DNA from: JBDSGC01 sp046594105
Lineage (GTDB): Bacteria; Acidobacteriota; Thermoanaerobaculia; Gp7-AA8
Length of the DNA: 19,967 nucleotides
Assembly (NCBI GenBank): GCA_046594105.1
Contig: JBKJQB010000198.1
Span: 1-19,967 of the forward strand
Reading direction: 5' to 3'
Below are positions 15,299-19,967 of this stretch, piece after piece. The stretch's first letter is position 1; the number at the start of each line of letters is the position of its first letter. The translations under genes were made by a program, and so were the position numbers. The notes under the pieces are model-generated. The model had not been told where the DNA came from. It did not search any database and was given only the letters and a program-made list of their open reading frames with translations.

Positions 15299-16602
15299 GG
15301 CGCACCCACCGGCAGGGTCAGATTGTTGGGCCGCGAGTACACCGCCTGGACCACCGAGGTGTGACGCATGGCGAATGCGCCACTGCAGTACTGGAGGTAG
15401 TAGTTCCACTTGCGGATGAACGACTCGTCAAAGCCCAGCGCGCGGACCTGCGTCAGGTTCTGATTGAAGCGCTGGTGCCAGACGTGGAGCGTCCGCACGT
15501 AGGACGAGCCGAGATCGTCGAGATGATGAAGAGCCAGATCGCTCGTGGCGCGGATGGCGTCCCCCACCGCGCCGATGGAGAGGATCAGCGAGCCGGGGAA
15601 GATATGTTTCTGGATGAAGTCCACTCCTCGGCGCAGGCGCTCGTAGCGGCTGTCGGGGCAGGTGATGTACTGCAGGCCGAGGAGGCCGGACGGCGTCAGA
15701 AGCTCATGGCACTTCCGGAAGAAGGAGGGCAGGTGCTGGTGACCGACCGCCTCCAGCATCTCGATGGAGACGATCTTGTCGAACTGGCCGGTCATCTCGC
15801 GGTAGTCGCGCAACTGCAGGTCGATGCTGCTCCCCAGCCCGGTGCGCTCGATCTCCCGTGCGGCGTGTTCGTACTGCGACGGCGAGATGGTCAGGCTGGT
15901 GACGTGACATCCGTAATGCGTCGCGGCATAACGGCTGAAGGCTCCCCATCCCCCGCCGATCTCCAGGACCCGATCTCCCCGCTGCAGGTGCAGGCGGCGG
16001 CAGAGCCGGTCGTATTTCGCAATCTGCGCGCTCTCCAGGCTCTGGTTCTCCTGTTCGAATAGCGCGCCGGAGTAGGTCATGCTCTCATCGAGAAACAGCG
16101 CGAAGAACTCGTTGCTCAGGTCGTAGTGGGCCTCGATGTTGCGGCGGCTTCCATCCCGGCTGTTGCCTCGCAGGCGGTGACGCAGCCGGTTGGCAATCTG
16201 CAGCGCATTGGTGGAACCTCTCCGGCCGCCTGCCCATTGTTGCGGTGCGTCTTTGGCGTTGAGGATGAACCACACGATGATCGCTTCCAGGTTTTCGGTG
16301 GTCCACTCCCCTGCCAGATAGCTTTCGGCGAATCCAATGTCACCGTAGAGCACGCAGCGCCGGAAGAACCGCTCGTCCCGAATGACCATGGAGGCCACCC
16401 CGTGATGCGGAGCCTGGGGTGCCGGTGCCGTTCCGAAATGAAGCTGCGAACGGTCGGGCATCTGCATCGAGAGCCGGCCACGCTGCATCGGCGCGAGCCG
16501 GCGCAGTACCAGCTTCCGGAACAGCCGCTCCGGGAGCGACAGGGAGCGGCTGGTGCTCGGACTGGCGCTGTCTGTGGTTTGTTCCATGGGCAACGAACTC
16601 AT
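15286..16602 (-). CDS. cyclopropane-fatty-acyl-phospholipid synthase-like methyltransferase
   Basis: The 438-residue protein has a CFA-type N-terminal lipid-binding region (YGDIGFAESYLAGEW, 86-100) and a SAM methyltransferase domain: NIEAHYDLSNEFFALF (155-170), VLEIGGGWG (212-220), MLEAVGHQHLP with catalytic-type Glu284, and RRGVDFIQKHIFPGS. Length is close to the family norm. Where Escherichia coli CFA synthase has the bicarbonate-site HTI (His266), this protein appears to have QYITCPD (311-317), so by eye the His is replaced by Tyr; the product may be a methylated or methylene chain rather than a cyclopropane. ATG 16602 overlaps the DUF1365 stop (ATGA) and is preceded by AGGAGG. Confidence 0.9.
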   Translation of the reverse strand: MSSLPMEQTTDSASPSTSRSLSLPERLFRKLVLRRLAPMQRGRLSMQMPDRSQLHFGTAPAPQAPHHGVASMVIRDERFFRRCVLYGDIGFAESYLAGEWTTENLEAIIVWFILNAKDAPQQWAGGRRGSTNALQIANRLRHRLRGNSRDGSRRNIEAHYDLSNEFFALFLDESMTYSGALFEQENQSLESAQIAKYDRLCRRLHLQRGDRVLEIGGGWGAFSRYAATHYGCHVTSLTISPSQYEHAAREIERTGLGSSIDLQLRDYREMTGQFDKIVSIEMLEAVGHQHLPSFFRKCHELLTPSGLLGLQYITCPDSRYERLRRGVDFIQKHIFPGSLILSIGAVGDAIRATSDLALHHLDDLGSSYVRTLHVWHQRFNQNLTQVRALGFDESFIRKWNYYLQYCSGAFAMRHTSVVQAVYSRPNNLTLPVGAPWEL

Positions 16603-17408
16603 GCGGGAAACCTCCTGACGGAACGGGTTCCGACCGCAGCCGGAAGGGCGACGAGATCGCGCTGCAACTGGACCTCAGAGCCTTTGCGATGGAAAGGAAC
16701 TCCTTTCATCCACAGGCGCAGCGCCTGCCAGTGGATGCCCACGGTCACTCGCAACGTGAGCAGCGGATAGCGGAAGAGGCTGAGGAGGAGAGTGCGGTCG
16801 GTGATGGGAACGCGGCGGCCGGTCATCAAGGTCTCCACCACGCGCTCCTCGCCGTTGCGGGAGTCGATGCGGAGGTTCAGCTGCTCGTCCGGAACCGCGA
16901 GATGGAAATCGAAGTCGGCGTCGAGCCCAACGAACGGCGAGACGTAGAAAAACTTCCTCATCCGGCTGCGAAAGACACTCCCCTCGGCGTGCTCCGGTCC
17001 CAGCAGATACCGCTTGCGCTCGCCGAACGTATTGGTCACTTCGCAGACGACGTGCGTGGCCTTTCCCGATTCCTGATGACAGAAGTAAAAGGCGACCGGA
17101 TTGAAGACGTACCCCAGCGTCCGCACCAGGCCGGTGAAGGTGACGCGGGAGATCGGCGCATCTACGCCCTGCTCGCGAAGCCAGGCCAGAACGTTCTCGC
17201 GGGTGGTGGCATGCGGGCCGGGGAAGTGATCCTGGTGACGATAGCTGAAGAAGTTCCGCGATCCGCGGCTGAACAGTCGCAGCCGTGCTTGAAGCATCTC
17301 CAGCTCATCGAGGTCGAAGTGCATCAGCAGCAGTCGATAGGTGAACCGATGCAGAGCCGGCTTCCGGCGCTGATGGACGACCACGCATTCATAGAGCGAG
17401 GAGGTCAT
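16599..17408 (-). CDS. DUF1365 protein
   Basis: The 269-residue protein is a member of DUF1365: N-terminal SLYECVVVHQRRKPALHRFTYR, LDELEMLQ, RNFFSYRHQDHFPG, RTLGYVFNPVAFYFC, and VSPFVGLDADFDFHL. No catalytic residues are established to my knowledge. The family is almost always found between an amine-oxidase-like flavoprotein and a CFA-like methyltransferase, exactly as here, so a role in modifying acyl chains of membrane lipids is inferred. I use ATG 17408, which overlaps the flavoprotein stop (ATGA); four extra codons upstream would be possible but lack support. Confidence 0.9.
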   Translation of the reverse strand: MTSSLYECVVVHQRRKPALHRFTYRLLLMHFDLDELEMLQARLRLFSRGSRNFFSYRHQDHFPGPHATTRENVLAWLREQGVDAPISRVTFTGLVRTLGYVFNPVAFYFCHQESGKATHVVCEVTNTFGERKRYLLGPEHAEGSVFRSRMRKFFYVSPFVGLDADFDFHLAVPDEQLNLRIDSRNGEERVVETLMTGRRVPITDRTLLLSLFRYPLLTLRVTVGIHWQALRLWMKGVPFHRKGSEVQLQRDLVALPAAVGTRSVRRFPA

Positions 17409-18673
17409 GCCGCGGCCCACACCTCGCGGCGGAGCAGGGCCTTGGCCGCATCGATTCCGGAGACCAGAGCATCCTCATGAAATCCGTAGCGGAAGTAGCT
17501 GCCGCAGAAGTAGACCGGTCCCTGCTGGTTGAGCTGAGGCAAGTCCCGCTGTGCGGCGATGGCCTGCGCCGAAAACAGAGGATGGGTATAAGGAATGGTG
17601 CGCAGGACGCTGGCAGGATCGACAGAGGCCTCGCCATTGATGGAGATGAAATAGTTCCGGTCGGTGTTCAGCTGCTGCAGGCTGTTCATCCAGTAAACCG
17701 TCGAGCCTGCGGTAGTGGCCAGATCGCCGCGGTTGCCCTCCACGCGATAGTTCCAGGAGGCCCAGGAGCGGCGCGTGCGCGGCATGACCCGGTCGTCGGT
17801 GTGGACGGTGGCCAGATTGCGGGCGTAGCGGAAGCGCGACAGGAGCCGCAGCTCCTGATCGGTAGGGTCGTCGAGAAGGGCCAGCGCTTCGTCGGCGTGA
17901 CAGGCCAGCACCACCTCGTCGAAGCGCTGCACCTCGCCATCGGCGAAGCGCACCCGGACGCCAGACTCCTCCCGCCGCACGCCGATGGCGCGCCGGTCGC
18001 GATGAATCCCGGACTGGAAGGGCCGGGTCAGCTTCTCGACGTAGGTGCGGGAGCCGCCGGTCACGCTGCGCCAGGAATGCTGTTTGTGCAGACCGAGAAA
18101 TCCGTGGTTGTGGAAGAAGCGCAGCAGCGTCTCGGCGGGGAACGAGAGCATCTCGGCGAACGGAGCGGACCAGACGGGGGCGCTCATCGGCAGCAGAAAG
18201 TGCTCCAGCAGGTCGTTGCCGTATCCGCGCCCGGCCACCCACTCCCCGACGCTCATCCCGCGGGCTGCCCCGCTGGAGAGCGCCGCCACCGCCTCCCGAT
18301 TGAAGCGATCGATGGAGAGAAGCAGACGGTAGAAGCGTGGACGCACCAGGTTGCGCCGCTGGGCGAACAACAGGCGCAGACCGGAGCCGCAGTACTCCAG
18401 GCCGGTAGGCAGATGCTGCACGCTGAAGGACATCGAGGTCGGGTAGGTGCTCACCTCCAGCTCGCGGAAGAGCCGCGTCAGAGCGGGGTAGGTGACTTCG
18501 TTGTAGACCATGAAGCCGGTGTCGACCGGAATGCCGTCGCCGACCTCGATGGTGTTGGCGTGGCCTCCGGCGTGTCCGTTGCGATCGAACAGGGAAATTT
18601 CGCGGTCATGCTGCAGCAGGTGGGCGCAGCCGAGCCCGGCGATCCCGGTCCCGATAATGGCGGTGGATTCCAT
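17405..18673 (-). CDS. FAD-dependent amine-oxidase-like flavoprotein
   Basis: The 422-residue protein begins with a Rossmann dinucleotide-binding motif AIIGTGIAGLGCAHLL (GTGIAG at 8-13) and the following acidic SLFDRNGHAGGHANTI, typical of the NAD(P)-binding amine oxidase/desaturase superfamily. Later motifs include DTGFMVYNEVTYP, SWRSVTGGSRTYVEKL and a C-terminal FAD contact GPVYFCGSYFRYGFHEDAL. ATG 18673 is chosen because the nucleotide-binding fold starts there; the open frame to 18928 crosses the divergent promoter region. Relatives lie beside DUF1365 and CFA genes; in Rhodobacter sphaeroides such genes are tied to furan fatty acid formation under singlet oxygen stress, as I recall. Likely role: oxidation of a fatty acyl chain at the membrane. 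Confidence 0.88.
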   Translation of the reverse strand: MESTAIIGTGIAGLGCAHLLQHDREISLFDRNGHAGGHANTIEVGDGIPVDTGFMVYNEVTYPALTRLFRELEVSTYPTSMSFSVQHLPTGLEYCGSGLRLLFAQRRNLVRPRFYRLLLSIDRFNREAVAALSSGAARGMSVGEWVAGRGYGNDLLEHFLLPMSAPVWSAPFAEMLSFPAETLLRFFHNHGFLGLHKQHSWRSVTGGSRTYVEKLTRPFQSGIHRDRRAIGVRREESGVRVRFADGEVQRFDEVVLACHADEALALLDDPTDQELRLLSRFRYARNLATVHTDDRVMPRTRRSWASWNYRVEGNRGDLATTAGSTVYWMNSLQQLNTDRNYFISINGEASVDPASVLRTIPYTHPLFSAQAIAAQRDLPQLNQQGPVYFCGSYFRYGFHEDALVSGIDAAKALLRREVWAAA

Positions 18674-18750
18674 GCTGGGAGAGCTACGCAGAGCTGTCGC
18701 GGTCGGATTCGGTCTTGCGTGAACGATTCGAGGGAATCCAGCTTGAGCAG

Positions 18751-18809
18751 AGCATCCGATGGCAACCGACTCGCTCGCCGGCAGGATGCCACCGCTACGA
18801 AAAGCATCC
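18751..18809. promoter_or_regulatory. repeated AGCATCC half-sites in divergent promoter region
   Basis: AGCATCC occurs at 18751-18757 and 18803-18809, and its core in inverted form (GGATGC) at 18784-18789. The last two make a GGATGC-N14-GCATCC inverted repeat. They sit between the divergent flavoprotein and desaturase genes, where a shared regulator could bind. No protein is identified and the match could be chance. Confidence 0.3.
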
Positions 18810-18831
18810 ACCCGTCCCATAAGATAGATCC

Positions 18832-18847
18832 GGCCACACGTGTGGCC
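18832..18847. promoter_or_regulatory. perfect 16-bp palindrome upstream of the desaturase
   Basis: GGCCACACGTGTGGCC is a perfect palindrome ending 13 bp before the desaturase start at 18861. A weak -10-like TAAGAT lies at 18820-18825, so the palindrome would fall at about +1. It could be an operator for a dimeric repressor. It might also form a small 5' UTR hairpin. Confidence 0.5.
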
Positions 18848-18860
18848 CGTAGAGCGACCG

Positions 18861-19739
18861 ATGAGCGTGCAACCCATGACCGAGGAGTTTTCACCAGCGC
18901 CGGTCGGTCTGACCACCGGCCAGACCATCCGCGCGTACGCCGTCTCCGGTTTCGCCCTGGTCCATCTGGCTGCGATCGCCGGCGTGCTGCTCGTCCCCTT
19001 CTCCTGGAAAGCGGCCGCGCTGTGTGCCGGCTCCTACTACCTGCGCATGTTCGGTGTGACCGCGGGCTATCACCGCTATTTCAGCCATCGAACGTATCGA
19101 CTCCATCGCGGCTGGCAATTCGCCCTGGCGTTTCTGGCGCAGACCTCCGCGCAGAAGGGCGTGCTGTGGTGGGCCGGCCACCACCGTCATCACCACCGCC
19201 AGTCCGACCAGCCCTCCGACGTTCACAGTCCCCTGCAGCATGGGTTCTGGTGGAGCCACATCGGATGGATCCTCAGCGAAGAACACATCGAGACGGACCA
19301 TCGAGCCATCGCCGACTTCTCGAAATACCCCGAGCTCCGCTGGCTGAACCAGCACAACTCGATTCCGGCCATCGCCTACGCGGTGCTGCTGACCGCCGTG
19401 TTCGGCCTGCAGGGACTGGTCTACGGATTCCTGCTCTCCACCGTTCTTCTCTGGCACGGCACCTTCATGATCAACAGCCTGATGCACCTCTTCGGGCGGC
19501 GCGTCTATGACACGAACGACGACAGCCGGAACAGCTTTGTCTTCGCGGTGCTGACCATGGGCGAGGGATGGCACAACAACCATCACTACTACCCCGGCAC
19601 CGCGGCGCAGGGATTCCGCTGGTGGCAGATCGACCCGACGTACTACCTCCTGCGCCTGCTGGAAACGATGGGGATCGTGCGCGACCTGCGACGCCGGCCG
19701 ACGGCGAGCCGGCTGCAGCAAACCGGATCGATCTCCTGA
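18861..19739 (+). CDS. membrane fatty acyl desaturase (stearoyl-CoA desaturase-like)
   Basis: The 292-residue protein has hydrophobic pairs of membrane segments and the three histidine boxes of di-iron acyl-lipid/acyl-CoA desaturases: HRYFSH (71-76), HRHHH (108-112) and HNNHH (238-242), with an extra His in NSLMH (209). It would use O2 and reductant to introduce a cis double bond, probably delta-9, in a fatty acyl chain. I use ATG 18861; ATG 18876 and GTG 18840 are alternatives and none has a strong ribosome binding site. It is divergent from the CFA/DUF1365/flavoprotein operon, which could act on the unsaturated chains it makes. Confidence 0.92.
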   Translation: MSVQPMTEEFSPAPVGLTTGQTIRAYAVSGFALVHLAAIAGVLLVPFSWKAAALCAGSYYLRMFGVTAGYHRYFSHRTYRLHRGWQFALAFLAQTSAQKGVLWWAGHHRHHHRQSDQPSDVHSPLQHGFWWSHIGWILSEEHIETDHRAIADFSKYPELRWLNQHNSIPAIAYAVLLTAVFGLQGLVYGFLLSTVLLWHGTFMINSLMHLFGRRVYDTNDDSRNSFVFAVLTMGEGWHNNHHYYPGTAAQGFRWWQIDPTYYLLRLLETMGIVRDLRRRPTASRLQQTGSIS

Positions 19740-19780
19740 TCCTGATGCAGCGATTCCGTTGCAGGTAAGCTGCGGCGGTG

Positions 19781-19967
19781 ATGAGCAGAAGGCGGCGCTC
19801 CGCGATGGCGTTCATCGCCGCTCTGATTCTGACGAGTTGTGGACCGGGTCCGCGGTCGCCACGACGCGGGGACGTGATCATCGGAGTACGCGTGGACGAC
19901 TATCCCAGCCCTCCCGCGCGGTCCCAGCTCGGCATTTATCCGCTCGGCCTGAACATCTGCGAGCCGC
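19781..19967 (+). CDS. lipoprotein, probable peptide-type ABC substrate-binding protein (3' partial)
   Basis: The 62 visible residues start at ATG 19781, 41 bp after the desaturase stop. They show a basic N terminus (MSRRRRSAM), a hydrophobic core and a lipobox LTSC (Cys20), so this is an exported lipoprotein. The mature start GDVIIGVRVDDYP, followed by SQLGIYPLGLNICEP, resembles the first strands of family 5 (oligopeptide/nickel) solute-binding proteins. The gene runs off the right edge, so the assignment is tentative. A GTG at 19778 is an alternative start. Confidence 0.6.
   Translation, partial: MSRRRRSAMAFIAALILTSCGPGPRSPRRGDVIIGVRVDDYPSPPARSQLGIYPLGLNICEP

Noticed and set aside
17477..19510. 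677-codon open frame on the + strand
   Set aside because: It runs antisense to the flavoprotein and then out of frame through the desaturase, both of which have clear family motifs. The translation is rich in Arg, Gly, Ala and Pro with no domain, as expected of a GC-rich shadow frame.

Overview
The window is about 20 kb of GC-rich bacterial DNA. It looks like a Gram-negative with an outer membrane: TolC-type and TonB-dependent outer-membrane proteins, lipoprotein and Tat signals. The 934-residue TonB receptor begins with a carboxypeptidase-regulatory-like domain, a layout common in Acidobacteriota and some related soil phyla. I therefore lean towards Acidobacteriota, without certainty, because no rRNA or other phylogenetic marker is present. 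Genes are tightly packed, with many ATGA/GTGA start-stop overlaps and several GTG starts.

Region 1 (1-4418, + strand) is a periplasmic copper-handling operon. It encodes a Met-rich tandem-repeat protein with a C-terminal heavy-metal-binding domain (5' end outside the window), a TolC-family outer-membrane lipoprotein, a Tat-exported two-domain multicopper oxidase with a Met-rich tail, a membrane-anchored cytochrome c, and a small secreted DUF5666-like protein. No RND pump or copper regulator is in view. A large REP-like inverted pair (about 4498-4621) separates it from the convergent next operon.

Region 2 (4649-9121, - strand) is the most interesting part. Four genes lie in a row: an ATP-grasp ligase, an SsuD/SfnG-like flavin monooxygenase, a nitrilase and a secreted BNR propeller protein. 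They are preceded by a good sigma70-like promoter, an almost leaderless 25-codon ORF with a Met/Cys-rich core (MCMCRRMTAC), and an intrinsic terminator that cannot belong to any upstream gene. A TTGCGGG segment in the leader ORF, covering its third Cys codon, is perfectly complementary to CCCGCAA in the 5' arm of the terminator. This is the geometry of translational attenuation, most simply cysteine-responsive, and it fits a sulfur-related role for the monooxygenase.

Region 3 (9260-12955) holds a stand-alone 5'-3' exonuclease (+) and, convergent to it, the TonB-dependent receptor (-).

Region 4 (13087-19739) is a lipid-modification locus. Six translationally overlapping genes on the - strand encode an FAD amine-oxidase-like flavoprotein, DUF1365, a CFA-synthase-like methyltransferase, DUF1475, DUF1295 and a second CFA-family (coclaurine N-methyltransferase-like) methyltransferase. 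Divergent from them is a fatty acyl desaturase, which could make the double bonds that the methyltransferases act on. The divergent intergenic region carries a perfect 16-bp palindrome and repeated AGCATCC half-sites. The right edge opens a lipoprotein gene that resembles a peptide-type ABC substrate-binding protein and is cut by the window.
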